DNA from: Yaniella halotolerans DSM 15476
GTDB lineage: Bacteria; Actinomycetota; Actinomycetes; Actinomycetales; Micrococcaceae
Direction: 5' to 3'
NCBI RefSeq assembly: GCF_000420805.1
Contig: NZ_ATVQ01000001.1
Location: forward strand, 1,488,001-1,552,000
Length of the DNA: 64,000 nucleotides
The notes under the pieces are model-generated. The model did not search any database. It had not been told where the DNA came from and was given only the letters and a program-made list of their open reading frames with translations. Shown piece after piece: positions 9,169 through 18,702 of the stretch. The translations under genes were made by a program, and so were the position numbers. The first letter of the stretch is position 1, and every line of letters starts with the position of its first letter.

Positions 9169-10668
9169 ATGGCCTCAACCACAAACTCAGAGTCGCAGAA
9201 TTATCCTCACATTTCCGAGACGGTATCACCCTCCAAGATTGATCCAGTGATTCTTGGTCATCGGCTCCGCCATTTCCGCACTGCTGCGAACATGACCTTA
9301 GGTGAGCTAGCAAGCCAGTTAGGCGCCACTGCGTCGCACTTGTCGATGATTGAAAATGGGAAGCGAGAACCAAAAGTTTCTCTTTTGACCCGTGGGGCTG
9401 ACATCCTCGGTGTGGAAGTGGGCGATTTCCTCCAGCCCGAAGCGCCCTCCGCGCGAGCAGCACTCGAAATCTCGGTAGAAAAAGCTCAACGCACTCGACA
9501 CTGGCAGGCAATGGGGCTGCCGGCCCTTCGAATCTCTTCTGGAACCCCAACACCCGTACTTGAAGCAATTGATGGACTCACGCGTGAATTGCGTCGGCAG
9601 TCTGCGGAGCAAGCTGCGACTCCAGAAGAGGCCCGTCGAGCAAATGTCTCCATGCGCAAAGAACAGCGCGAGCGGAATAATTATTATGCTGACCTTGAGC
9701 GGCAGGCTCATGAGCTCCTGTCGGCGGTCGGGCATGATGAGGGCCCGCTGTCGTACCATGCCATTGCAGATATCGCCGATCACCTGAATTTTGAATTGCG
9801 ATTCGTTTCATCGCTGCCGCACTCAACTCGGTCGGTGACAGACCTGAAGAATCGTGTCATCTTCCTTGCCGATGCGCGGAATCCTGACCACGATCCGCGG
9901 TCCGTTGCGCTGCAAGCGTTGGTTTCATATGTCCTGGGTCATGGGGAACCGGTGGACTACAAGGACTTCCTGCGACAGAGAGTTTCAACGAACTATGTCA
10001 CTGCCGCGCTGATGATGCCAGAAAAATCTTTGGTTAAGCAGCTGAAGCAGCGCAAGAAGGACCGCGACATCGCCATTGAAGACATTCGAGATGCCTATTC
10101 GGTGTCCTACGAAGCAGCAGCGCACCGGTTTACGAATCTGGCCACGCACCACCTGGATATCGAATGTCACTTCCAGAAAGTCCACGAATCGGGTGTCCTA
10201 CATAAAGCCTATGAAAATGACGGTGTGAACTTTCCGGTGGACTCCATCGGTGCGATCGAGGGACAAGCAGCCTGCCGGTACTGGACGTGCCGGGAGGTGT
10301 TTGGCACCAGTGATCGTTTTCGGCCTTTCAACCAATACACTGACACATCGGTTGGCACCTACTGGTGTACTGCAGTGGTCGAACCGTCACAGTCCGCATT
10401 GTTTTCGCTCTCGGTAGGGATCCCTTTTAATCACGCGAGGTGGTTCCGAGGTGCAGACACGGCTGAGCGCTCGCGCTCCAACTGCCCTGATCCGACGTGC
10501 TGCAGAACGCCATCGGCTGAACTCGAAGCGCAATGGGGTGGTCACGCCTGGCCTGCTGCACGGACAAACGCGCATATGCTTGCAGCCATGCCTCCCGGTG
10601 CTTTCCCCGGCGTCGACGATGTCGCAGTCTATGAGTTCTTAGCTGCACAACAACATTTCAGCCGCTAG
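9169..10668 (+). CDS. ramB: RamB-like short-chain fatty-acid/acetate regulator
   Basis: A 499-residue regulator with an N-terminal XRE-type helix-turn-helix (LGHRLRHFRTAANMTLGELA through SHLSMIENGKREPK, residues about 25-75). A middle IrrE/ImmA-like region follows, then a cysteine-rich C-terminal domain (CRYWTCREVFG, CPDPTCC) typical of the DUF2083 family. RamB in C. glutamicum controls aceA, aceB and acetate genes. Divergence from aceA-aceB supports the same role here. No ribosome-binding site is seen, and two TTGCAA boxes precede the gene. Confidence 0.88.
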   Translation: MASTTNSESQNYPHISETVSPSKIDPVILGHRLRHFRTAANMTLGELASQLGATASHLSMIENGKREPKVSLLTRGADILGVEVGDFLQPEAPSARAALEISVEKAQRTRHWQAMGLPALRISSGTPTPVLEAIDGLTRELRRQSAEQAATPEEARRANVSMRKEQRERNNYYADLERQAHELLSAVGHDEGPLSYHAIADIADHLNFELRFVSSLPHSTRSVTDLKNRVIFLADARNPDHDPRSVALQALVSYVLGHGEPVDYKDFLRQRVSTNYVTAALMMPEKSLVKQLKQRKKDRDIAIEDIRDAYSVSYEAAAHRFTNLATHHLDIECHFQKVHESGVLHKAYENDGVNFPVDSIGAIEGQAACRYWTCREVFGTSDRFRPFNQYTDTSVGTYWCTAVVEPSQSALFSLSVGIPFNHARWFRGADTAERSRSNCPDPTCCRTPSAELEAQWGGHAWPAARTNAHMLAAMPPGAFPGVDDVAVYEFLAAQQHFSR

Positions 10669-10810
10669 GCCAATTTTCGGATCGGCAGCTTGGCTGTTTC
10701 AACATGCCGCTGTTAGAGTTATATAGCTAGACTGTTTGCGACAGCTGTGTCTTTTTTCGTTCTGAATCCCACAGCTTGTCACCCTGCCGAACGAAAGGTG
10801 CCCACCGCAC

Positions 10811-11338
10811 ATGCGTCTGACCCTTGGTAAATTTGTAGTTCACCCTCAGCACGGTCCTGCAGAGGTCGTTGAGCGTAAAACCAGGAAGGTCAAAGGTGAA
10901 GACGTCGAGTACGTGGTGCTGGAAGTAGAAGATCAGCGCCTGCAGATCGCCGTCCCCGAAGACAGCCTGTCTGAAATCGGTGTCCGTGACCTGGCCAGCC
11001 ACACCCGGCTGCGGAAGCTCATGTCATTGTTGGCAAAAACCGGTGACAAACTCGAAAAGCAGTGGTCACGCCGGTTGAAGGCATTGCGCGAAAAACTCGC
11101 CACCGGTGACCTCGACAACGTGGCAGAAGTCGCCCGTGACCTCTACCGTCGTCAGCAAGAAAAAGATCTCTCCATGGCCGAGCGCAACCTGTACCAGGAA
11201 GCCAAAGACATGGTCGTCTCTGAGGTTGCCCTCGTGCTAGACGTGGATCACGAAGAAGCGGAGAAGACCATTGATGGTGCCATTGACGGTGTCCCACTGA
11301 CTCGTCTCGGTCTGGATCGCGGCAAAGACAAAAAATAA
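10811..11338 (+). CDS. carD: CarD family RNA polymerase-binding regulator
   Basis: A CarD/CdnL protein of 175 residues. The N-terminal RNA polymerase-interaction domain begins LGKFVVHPQHGPAEVVERKT and is followed by an all-helical C-terminal domain. Such proteins bind the RNAP beta subunit and stabilise open complexes at weak promoters, notably rRNA promoters in mycobacteria. ATG 10811 gives the canonical N-terminus. It is monocistronic, ending at a strong hairpin. Confidence 0.93.
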   Translation: MRLTLGKFVVHPQHGPAEVVERKTRKVKGEDVEYVVLEVEDQRLQIAVPEDSLSEIGVRDLASHTRLRKLMSLLAKTGDKLEKQWSRRLKALREKLATGDLDNVAEVARDLYRRQQEKDLSMAERNLYQEAKDMVVSEVALVLDVDHEEAEKTIDGAIDGVPLTRLGLDRGKDKK

Positions 11339-11350
11339 CTTACACTAGAC

Positions 11351-11388
11351 AAAGGCGCCGCCCCGAAAATGTTCGGGGCGGCGCCTTT
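11351..11388. terminator. Bidirectional terminator carD / yihY-like gene
   Basis: A 17-bp perfect stem beginning AAAGGCGCCGCCCCGAA with a 4-nt loop lies between convergent genes. The A- and T-flanked stem suits both directions. Confidence 0.9.
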
Positions 11389-11422
11389 GTCTTACCTAGA
11401 GCCTAGAAAAACCAACCGAGCA

Positions 11423-12541
11423 TCATCTTCGATCCGTGTCCTGGTCGTTGAACACGGAATAGGTGCGGCGAAGGACCTTGCCACCTTCGATCGTTTGCTG
11501 ATTCTTCTCAGCTTGCTTTTCCACGGTAGCTACCGAGCGTGGGCGCATTTGGAGAGCTTCCTCAGCAGGAATGCCAGCAACGAGCTGGCGGGCCCGAAGA
11601 ATTTCTACATCAATTTCAGCCCCCAGGAACAGCACGATGTTGAACACCCAGACGACGAACAGGATGGCCATAACCGTCCCGATCGCACCGTATGAGGAGT
11701 ACGAAGCGAAATAGGTGAGATAAATGATCATGGCAATTCCAGCCACGATGATGCCCACAACCGCAAAAATCGAGCCGGCGGAAAAGAGGCGGAAGCGGCG
11801 TTCAACGTTTCCGGTGAAGTGGTAGAGCACGCCCGTGAGTAGCATGACGAGGATGAGCACGACCGGGTATTTTACCCAAGCCCAGATTGGTAGGAATGTT
11901 TCGGTCATGGCGTCTAGTGCGCCTTGTGCGCCCATGGCTTGGGCTATCGGTGCAAATACCGCGTCAATGATCGTGGTGTTCAATGCCAGCGAGATTAACA
12001 CGGCGACCACAATGATGACGACGGTTAATGTTGTGAGCAACATGGTTAGAGTCAGGCGCACAAATGGACGACCTTCGACGACACCGTAGATGTGGTTCAT
12101 ATTGCGGGTAAAGGCTTTTACATATGCTGAAGCCGACCACAGTGCCACGAGAATACCGACAATCAGAGCGATTACACCGCCGGATGCTGACTCGGTCATC
12201 GTATTGACGAGGTTCAACGCCATATCTTGGTACTCGGCCGGAACCGTCTGCTCAACTAAGTCTTGAGTGAAATTTTCAATGGCGCCCGCAGCTGAAGCTA
12301 AGATCAGGGTCAAAATAGAAAACACAGCCAGCAGTGTCGGGGCCAAGGAGAGCACCGCAAAATACGTGAGGATAGCTGCGCGGTCAGTTCCCTTATCCAA
12401 CAAGAATTTCTGTACCGCACGCTTCAACGCATATCCGACCGCACTGGCCGGTAGCTTTTCGGCAGGCTCCCGTGTCGACGACTCGTTTATCGCCTGCTGC
12501 TCTGCCGTAATAGTACGTTCTAATCTAGGTTGAATGGTCAC
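11423..12541 (-). CDS. YihY/BrkB family membrane protein
   Basis: A 372-residue inner-membrane protein with about six helices. It carries family landmarks such as the N-terminal RAAILTYFAVLSLAPTLLAV segment and YGAIGTVMAILFVVWVFN near the C-terminus, followed by a charged tail. Proteins of this family were once called ribonuclease BN; that activity belongs to another protein and no function is assured. The start is GTG 12541. It faces carD across a terminator. Confidence 0.88.
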   Translation of the reverse strand: MTIQPRLERTITAEQQAINESSTREPAEKLPASAVGYALKRAVQKFLLDKGTDRAAILTYFAVLSLAPTLLAVFSILTLILASAAGAIENFTQDLVEQTVPAEYQDMALNLVNTMTESASGGVIALIVGILVALWSASAYVKAFTRNMNHIYGVVEGRPFVRLTLTMLLTTLTVVIIVVAVLISLALNTTIIDAVFAPIAQAMGAQGALDAMTETFLPIWAWVKYPVVLILVMLLTGVLYHFTGNVERRFRLFSAGSIFAVVGIIVAGIAMIIYLTYFASYSSYGAIGTVMAILFVVWVFNIVLFLGAEIDVEILRARQLVAGIPAEEALQMRPRSVATVEKQAEKNQQTIEGGKVLRRTYSVFNDQDTDRR

Positions 12542-12785
12542 AACAAACTTCTTTCTACCGTCGTGCTGCGGACTCTTCCAGCTTAGAAACTCACTGTAAG
12601 CTTGTCAGCTATTCCTGTGCGGTGGAGCGCACACATTTATACTGGAACACATTTGTACCGTGAGTTTCTGCGGTCCATTGCCACTACGTACGGCGAACTA
12701 GGTCAGGAACACTGTCCACTGTAGAATCTGATGGAGCCAGCGACATGTTGGCTCATCCTCTGTTTCCTAGGTAGCAAGAAAAGTT

Positions 12786-13913
12786 ATGCCAAAACCGTCT
12801 ACTCGGCGCACGAGTCGCCTGACTACACCAGTCATGATTACCTTCGTGGTGGTTGCCGTCGTTATGCTGGCACTCACCATCACCTCGGTGGTAAAAGCCA
12901 TGACCCGGGGAGACGACCCGGTGGTCGTCAGTTCGGTGTTGACCGGTCAATCTATGGAAGTTAACCGTACGACCGGACTGGACGTCATTCGCTTTCAGAA
13001 TGTTCGAGCACCGTTGCCAAAGGAAGAAGATGTTCCTGAGACCCTTGATACGTGTATGGCACAACAAGCTACGGAGCATCTGCAGGGCCTAGCCGGCGAA
13101 GGTACATCACTTGATGTAGAGATCGAAGCCTACGCGAATGCTCCGAACGGTGAGTTGTGGGCTGACATCTATCACGCCGGGAACGACCTTGGCTTGGAAA
13201 TGGTGAAATCGGGCTATGCAGTGGTGGATCCTGCTTCGGTTGACGATCCGGAAAAATTGGAAGAACTGCAGGACGCCCAGCAACAAGCCCGTGATGCTGA
13301 GCGCGGCATTTTTTCCAAGGACGCAGACTGCACCTTGCCATCCTATGTTGAGCCGGTACTAGCAAAGCTCGATGAGTTACCACCGACTCCACAGGCCAAC
13401 GACGTAACTGAGCTGACGAAATATATTGGTGAACTAAATAACCTTCGCGCGGGGGCCCAGGAGGCTGTCGCCGTGCTGACAGCAATTCCTGACACCGAAA
13501 ATGATGACTCCGTTGCCGCACTTGCGTGGGGCGATGCAAAGCAAGAGTACATCACGACCTTGGAGGGCGACCTCGAAGAGATTCGTGGACTCGTTGAAGA
13601 TGCTCAAGACAAGCGGGCTGATCTTCAAGAGGCAGATACGTTGGAAAATTCGCCCTCACCGGATGCTCCGGCACCGGTTGAGGACCAGCCGGATGAGCAA
13701 CAGCAACAAGATGAAGCCGAGGAACAAGAGGACCCCCAAGAACAGGAGGGTGACCAAGATACGGCTGCAGCAGAGCCGACTGCAGAACCTTCCGGCGAAC
13801 CAGCTGTAGCTGAAACGGAACCTGAATCACAGCCAGTCGAAGTCGCGCAAACCTCCGAGGCCGAAAGTTCACCTGCTGAGCTCGGTGGCGCTACAGAGGT
13901 CGCTACTGACTGA
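12786..13913 (+). CDS. Membrane-anchored SNase-like protein with acidic tail
   Basis: A 375-residue protein with an N-terminal transmembrane helix (residues about 14-38) and an extracytoplasmic staphylococcal-nuclease-like domain. The domain is recognisable from VIRFQNVRAP, the LDTCMAQQATEHLQGL helix, NGELWADIYHAGNDLGLEMV and SGYAVVDP. A spacer with coiled-coil character follows, then a Pro/Glu/Gln-rich acidic tail from about residue 285. The residues that would correspond to SNase catalytic Arg35, Glu43 and Arg87 appear absent (VRAPL in place of VDTPE, GEL in place of GRxL). It may bind rather than cut nucleic acid. Confidence 0.65.
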   Translation: MPKPSTRRTSRLTTPVMITFVVVAVVMLALTITSVVKAMTRGDDPVVVSSVLTGQSMEVNRTTGLDVIRFQNVRAPLPKEEDVPETLDTCMAQQATEHLQGLAGEGTSLDVEIEAYANAPNGELWADIYHAGNDLGLEMVKSGYAVVDPASVDDPEKLEELQDAQQQARDAERGIFSKDADCTLPSYVEPVLAKLDELPPTPQANDVTELTKYIGELNNLRAGAQEAVAVLTAIPDTENDDSVAALAWGDAKQEYITTLEGDLEEIRGLVEDAQDKRADLQEADTLENSPSPDAPAPVEDQPDEQQQQDEAEEQEDPQEQEGDQDTAAAEPTAEPSGEPAVAETEPESQPVEVAQTSEAESSPAELGGATEVATD

Positions 13914-14032
13914 ACCCCGCGACATATTTTGCATTAGACTCTGCCCTTCCTGCGCCTCGCGCTGTGTGTTAGGTTTGAGCCCACAAGCCAAGGTGGGCCT
14001 CGTCCCTTCACGGCAACCAGGAGGCGCAGCGC

Positions 14033-15319
14033 ATGACGCAAAACATTTTTGTCCTCGGGTTGGATGAACCCGGCTACGCTGAACTAGCCACTCTTCCAGA
14101 TGCCGATCAATATAGCTTTCACGGAATTTTATCGCTCGAAGATCTCCAAAGTGGGGTCATCTCTTTTACTGATTTACTCGCACAAGCGCAAGAGCAATTA
14201 GACGCTTTCGACGGCCCAATTGATGCCATCGTAGGGTATTGGGATTTCCCGGTTTCTATGATGGTACCCATCCTCTGTGACCGCTACGGGCTCCCATCAA
14301 AGCCACTTGCCAGCGTCGTACGGTGTGAACACAAGTATTGGAGCCGGATCGAACAACAAAAAGTTATCGACGAGTACCCGGGTTTTGACCTCATTGATGT
14401 GCACGATCCCTCGGCCAAGTTGCCAGTGCACATGACATACCCGGCCTGGCTCAAACCCATAAAGTCTTTCTCCTCCGAGGGCGCCCACCGGGTGGATAAT
14501 GAGAGCGAACTCCAAGAAGCGCTTGCAGAAGAACGTGATGCCCCGGAACGCATCGGCGGAGCTTTTGACGACGTTTTGGAAATGCTAGACCTGCCAGCCG
14601 AAATCGCCGACATCCCGGGTGGCGCATACATGGTCGAGGAAGCGGCACAGGGCCAGCAATACACGCTAGAAGGCTATTCTTGGGGCGACGAGGTCGAAAT
14701 TATTGGGTTGGTCGACTCCTTCAACTACGACAATGCTCCGAGTTTTCTGAAATACCAGTACCCGTCAACACTGCCGGAACCGGTGCAGCAATATATTCAC
14801 AATGTCAGCCGGCGCATCATCTCGGCGGTAGGACTCACCAACAGCACATTCAATATTGAATACTTTTGGGATGCATCAGCCGAGCGACTCAAACTGCTCG
14901 AGATCAATAGCCGCCATTCGCAGTCGCATGCCCAAATGTTCCACTGGGTAGATGGTCAACCAAACCACGCCGTCATGCTTGACCTCGCCCTCGGCCGCGA
15001 ACCACAGATGCCAAGACGACACGGCAAACACGCGATTGCAGCAAAATGGATGCTACGGCATTTCCAAGACGGCGTTGTCCGGAGCGTTCCAACAGCAGAC
15101 GAAGTCAAGGCTATTGAACAACACTACGACAATGTAGACATTGAAGTCGTGGTCGAAGAAGGCGCGCGCCTTTCTGATGCTGACACCGAGGACAGCTATA
15201 GCTTTACCCTGGCTGAGATTTTTATCGCGGGAGAGACTGAACAACAACTCCGTGAAATCTACGACGCGTGTTGTGACGCCTTAACGATCGAAATCGATGA
15301 TGACGTGGAAGGAGCATGA
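14033..15319 (+). CDS. ATP-grasp domain ligase-like protein
   Basis: A 428-residue ATP-grasp enzyme. Recognisable segments are AWLKPIKSFSSEGAHRV (ATP-binding lysine strand), GGAYMVEEAAQGQQYTLEGY and LLEINSRHSQSH, where the Glu and Asn would bind metal. The family forms acyl-phosphate intermediates to ligate carboxylates to amines or thiols; the substrates here are unknown. ATG 14033 has AGGAGG at good spacing. Its stop overlaps the start of the CocE hydrolase gene, so it opens a three-gene operon. Confidence 0.75.
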   Translation: MTQNIFVLGLDEPGYAELATLPDADQYSFHGILSLEDLQSGVISFTDLLAQAQEQLDAFDGPIDAIVGYWDFPVSMMVPILCDRYGLPSKPLASVVRCEHKYWSRIEQQKVIDEYPGFDLIDVHDPSAKLPVHMTYPAWLKPIKSFSSEGAHRVDNESELQEALAEERDAPERIGGAFDDVLEMLDLPAEIADIPGGAYMVEEAAQGQQYTLEGYSWGDEVEIIGLVDSFNYDNAPSFLKYQYPSTLPEPVQQYIHNVSRRIISAVGLTNSTFNIEYFWDASAERLKLLEINSRHSQSHAQMFHWVDGQPNHAVMLDLALGREPQMPRRHGKHAIAAKWMLRHFQDGVVRSVPTADEVKAIEQHYDNVDIEVVVEEGARLSDADTEDSYSFTLAEIFIAGETEQQLREIYDACCDALTIEIDDDVEGA

Positions 15320-17361
15320 TGCGAACAGTTACCTCGTTGCCAACCTCAATCGAAGAGACCGAACACCTCTGGATCCCGATGAGCGATGGGACCAGACTGG
15401 CTGCGCGGCTGTGGAAACCCGTCTCGGCCGGAGAGGACCCTGTACCCGCGGTATTGGAAATGATCCCGTACCGTAAACGTGACCTCACTGCCGTCCGTGA
15501 TTCGATTCACCACCCGTATATGGCCGGCCACGGATACGCCTGTTTACGCGTCGACCTGCGAGGTAGTGGCGACTCTGAAGGAGTGCTCACCGATGAATAT
15601 TTAGAGCAAGAACTCGACGACGTCGAAGAAGTGCTCGCCTGGCTGATTGAACAACCCTGGTGTAACGGTCGCACCGGGATTATGGGTATCTCCTGGGGCG
15701 GTTTCAACGGGCTCCAAGTAGCTGCTCGTCGTCCCAAAGGGCTCGGTGCCGTGGTTACGGTTTGCTCGACCGATGACCGCTACTACGACGACGTGCATTA
15801 CATGGGCGGTTGTCTTTTAACGGACAACCTGTCCTGGGCATCAACCATGTTTGCCTATAACGCGTCGCCACCCGATCCAGATCTCGTAGGGGAGCGCTGG
15901 CGCGAAATGTGGCAAGACCGCATCGAACACAGCGGCCTCTGGCTGGAGACCTGGTTGCAGCACCAGCGGAAAGACGCGTATTGGCGTCACGGATCCATCA
16001 ACGAGGACTACTCCGATATCGAAGTCCCCGTTTTTGCCGTCAGCGGCTGGGCCGATGGGTATTCGAACGCCGTATTCCGTCTGCTGCGCGGACTTGAGGT
16101 CCCGACGCGCGGTTTGATCGGACCGTGGAGCCATAAGTATCCGCATCTGGGACAACCGGGACCGGCCATTGGCTTTCTTCAAGAAATGGTGGATTGGTGG
16201 GATCACTGGCTTAAAGACGACAAAGACAACGGAGCTATGGACGGCCCACAACTGTCCATCTGGATGCAAGATTCTGTCGCCCCGGCAACCACGTATGAGG
16301 ATCGGCCCGGCCGTTGGGTTGGGGAGCCAAGCTGGCCAAGTTCCCGCATTGTTGAAGAACGCTACCCCTTGGGGCGGCATCGCATCTTCGAGTCTGAAGC
16401 AGCGCGTGACAAGTTTCCGAAAAGCCCCGAGCTTACTGTTCAGTCGCCACTGTCACTTGGACAGTACGGGGGCAAATGGTGCTCATATAATGCGCCGCCA
16501 GATATGCCCTATGACCAACGCGAGGAAGACGGCGGGGCAATGGTGTTCGATAGTGATCCCCTCGAAGAGCGCCTGGAATTATTGGGCGCTCCGACCGTCG
16601 AACTCAGCTTATCTGCCGATCAGCCGGTGGCCATGGTCGCGGTGCGGCTTTCCGATGTCGCACCAGACGATGCGGCAACACGGGTGAGTTATGGTGTGCT
16701 GAATCTGAACCACTTTGTGAGCGCAGATAATCCGCAACCCCTTGAACCCGGGCAAAAGCAGACCGTGACGGTTCAACTCAATGGTCTGGCGCAATCGTTT
16801 CCCGCCGGACATAGGCTTCGGGTGTCGATATCCACGTCCTATTGGCCGGTCGTGTGGCCTTCTCCTAAAAAGTTCCGGCTCACGGTTGATCCAAACGAAA
16901 GTAGTCTAGTCCTGCCGGTTCGGCCCACCTCGATCGATGACGACGCCGACCTGACCCCGACGTTCAGGCCGCCAGAGGGCGCCCCACCCCTTGAGACATT
17001 GCAGCTAGAACCAGGTGAGCACGACTGGAACATCAGTCGGAACCTGGCAGACTTGACGGGTAAATTGGAAGTGGTCAAAGATCTCGGTGTGGTTCGATTT
17101 GAAGATATCGACCTTGACCTGAAACGCAGGGCAGTCGAGCGGTACACCTTCGCAGATGGCGATATGAACTCGGTGCGCGGTGAAACCGTTTGGCATATGG
17201 GTTTTGAACGTGAAGGGTGGAATATTCAGACCCGAACCAAAACTGTGCTGACCTCGACCGTCGACGCGTTCCACATTTACGCTGAACTTGATGCCTACGA
17301 GAATGACAGCCGCGTGGCTTCGAAAACCTGGAACACCACGGTTGCACGTGATTTTATCTAA
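15319..17361 (+). CDS. CocE/NonD family serine hydrolase
   Basis: An X-Pro dipeptidyl-peptidase S15-type alpha/beta hydrolase of about 680 residues. The nucleophile elbow GISWGG is near residue 123, preceded by the oxyanion region RVDLRGSGDSEG. A likely acid is in SGWADGY and the His in GPWSHKYPH. The C-terminal half is the jelly-roll domain. Relatives hydrolyse acyl esters, beta-lactams or alpha-amino-acid esters. ATG 15319 (MRTVTSLPTS) is favoured over ATG 15316 by spacing from GGAAGGAG. It is coupled to the upstream ATP-grasp gene. Confidence 0.85.
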   Translation: MRTVTSLPTSIEETEHLWIPMSDGTRLAARLWKPVSAGEDPVPAVLEMIPYRKRDLTAVRDSIHHPYMAGHGYACLRVDLRGSGDSEGVLTDEYLEQELDDVEEVLAWLIEQPWCNGRTGIMGISWGGFNGLQVAARRPKGLGAVVTVCSTDDRYYDDVHYMGGCLLTDNLSWASTMFAYNASPPDPDLVGERWREMWQDRIEHSGLWLETWLQHQRKDAYWRHGSINEDYSDIEVPVFAVSGWADGYSNAVFRLLRGLEVPTRGLIGPWSHKYPHLGQPGPAIGFLQEMVDWWDHWLKDDKDNGAMDGPQLSIWMQDSVAPATTYEDRPGRWVGEPSWPSSRIVEERYPLGRHRIFESEAARDKFPKSPELTVQSPLSLGQYGGKWCSYNAPPDMPYDQREEDGGAMVFDSDPLEERLELLGAPTVELSLSADQPVAMVAVRLSDVAPDDAATRVSYGVLNLNHFVSADNPQPLEPGQKQTVTVQLNGLAQSFPAGHRLRVSISTSYWPVVWPSPKKFRLTVDPNESSLVLPVRPTSIDDDADLTPTFRPPEGAPPLETLQLEPGEHDWNISRNLADLTGKLEVVKDLGVVRFEDIDLDLKRRAVERYTFADGDMNSVRGETVWHMGFEREGWNIQTRTKTVLTSTVDAFHIYAELDAYENDSRVASKTWNTTVARDFI

Positions 17362-17373
17362 TTGGAGACCTGC

Positions 17374-17763
17374 ATGGAGATTCTTAGTAGCCGAACATTG
17401 CTGCGACCGAAACACCTTGAACGTACTCAAGCGTTCTATCGGGATACACTTGGCCTCGCGGTCTTTCGAATCTTTGGGCCGCCAGAGCGTCCGGGTATGG
17501 TGTTTTTCTGCGGCAACGGCTTGTTAGAAGTTTCCGGCCAGGCTGAAGAAACGATAGCCACCCCGCAACTCTCGCTATGGATGCAGGTTCGCGACGTTGA
17601 GGTTGAGTACGAGCGACTGGCAACACAAGGCGTGACCATGTTGCGCGAACCTCAAACGGAACACTGGGGTCTGATCGAAGCCTGGATCGCTGACCCTGAC
17701 GGAGTACAGATCGTGCTGGTACAGATTCCGCACGACCATCCACTGCGTCAGGATCAGCGTTAG
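17374..17763 (+). CDS. VOC (glyoxalase/bleomycin-resistance) family protein
   Basis: A 129-residue single-unit VOC protein with an N-terminal half (LRPKHLERTQAFYRDTLGL) and a C-terminal half ending AWIADPDGVQIVLVQ, which carries the metal-ligand-type Glu/Asp region. ATG 17374 is 6 nt after TTGGAG. It is the third gene of the ATP-grasp/CocE/VOC operon, so it may act on, or protect from, a product of that pathway. The substrate is unknown. Confidence 0.8.
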   Translation: MEILSSRTLLRPKHLERTQAFYRDTLGLAVFRIFGPPERPGMVFFCGNGLLEVSGQAEETIATPQLSLWMQVRDVEVEYERLATQGVTMLREPQTEHWGLIEAWIADPDGVQIVLVQIPHDHPLRQDQR

Positions 17764-17774
17764 TCCTCGCCGAG

Positions 17775-18620
17775 TTACTCGGGTGAAACAACCTGCTGTG
17801 GTTTACGGCGTAGTCCACCCTGCCACATGATGTCATACGGGGTCTCAGCAGCAATGCGCTGATTGATGCCTGCGGTGACGAAGTCTTTGGCACGTTCGGC
17901 TGCCTCGAGTGCTGTGCGGCCCTTCGAGAGTTCGGCGGCAACGGCTGCAGCCAGGGAGCATCCGGCACCGGAAACAGCGTGGTTACCGATCTTTGGTACG
18001 CCAAGAACCTGCAGATCGGATCCGTCATAGAACACATCGACGGCTTCGGGCCCGGAAAGACGAATGCCACCTTTGGCGAGCACCGCCACACCTGAATCAT
18101 CGTGGATTTTGCGTGCGGCATCCTTGAGCTCGGCAAGGGTTGTGATCGTCATACCCGAGAGCTGTTCTGCCTCAAAATGGTTCGGAGTGGTGACGGTTGC
18201 CAGCGGCAGGAGCTTGGTTTTGAGAGCGTGGTCGGTGTCTTGCGCTTCACCGGGTTCCTGACCCTTACAGATCAAGACCGGGTCCAAGACAATGTTCTTC
18301 CACTCTTGGGACTGCAGTGCCTTGGCAACAACGTCAATGGTTTCAACCGACCCCATCATGCCGAGCTTTACGGTATCGAGCTGACCGGCAAAATTCGCCT
18401 GGATAGCTTCTAGCTGCTGCTCTAATACCTCGGGTGCAATGCGCGTGAGTCGGTGGTTCCAATTGTCCTGCGGGTTGTACGCAACGATGCAGGTGAGTGC
18501 GGCAGTGCCGTAGGTACCGAGTTCTTGGAACGTGCGAAGGTCTGCTTGGGCACCGGCGCCGCCGGTTGCCTCGGACCCCGCGATGGTCATGGTGACGGCG
18601 GGTGAGTGAACGTTATACAT
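17775..18620 (-). CDS. thiD: ThiD/PdxK-type hydroxymethylpyrimidine or pyridoxal kinase
   Basis: A ribokinase-fold kinase of 281 residues. It begins TMTIAGSEATGGAGAQADLR, has KLGMMGSVETIDVV, and a catalytic-site segment SGAGCSLAAA near the C-terminus. The G-A-G-C form and the FQELGTYGTAALTCIVAYNP stretch resemble the ThiD-like pyridoxal kinases of Firmicutes, so a role in B6 salvage is as likely as thiamine synthesis. No other thi genes are nearby. TAAGAT ends 6 nt before the ATG, suggesting a leaderless message. Confidence 0.85.
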   Translation of the reverse strand: MYNVHSPAVTMTIAGSEATGGAGAQADLRTFQELGTYGTAALTCIVAYNPQDNWNHRLTRIAPEVLEQQLEAIQANFAGQLDTVKLGMMGSVETIDVVAKALQSQEWKNIVLDPVLICKGQEPGEAQDTDHALKTKLLPLATVTTPNHFEAEQLSGMTITTLAELKDAARKIHDDSGVAVLAKGGIRLSGPEAVDVFYDGSDLQVLGVPKIGNHAVSGAGCSLAAAVAAELSKGRTALEAAERAKDFVTAGINQRIAAETPYDIMWQGGLRRKPQQVVSPE

Positions 18621-18626
18621 GCCATC

Positions 18627-18632
18627 ATCTTA
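18627..18632 (-). promoter_or_regulatory. -10 box for leaderless thiD
   Basis: TAAGAT on the minus strand, then GATGGC, then the start codon. Confidence 0.35.
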
Positions 18633-18702
18633 TATGGCCTAGGCCAATGAACGCATGTCTGCTAGGTCATATTTCGTCAGAGTTAGCGCTCGGCGAGACA
18701 AT

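Noticed and set aside
13552-13872. A long minus-strand frame opposite the tail of the SNase-like gene
   Set aside because: It is a shadow of the low-complexity Pro/Glu/Gln coding region, with no ribosome-binding site and no recognisable domain.
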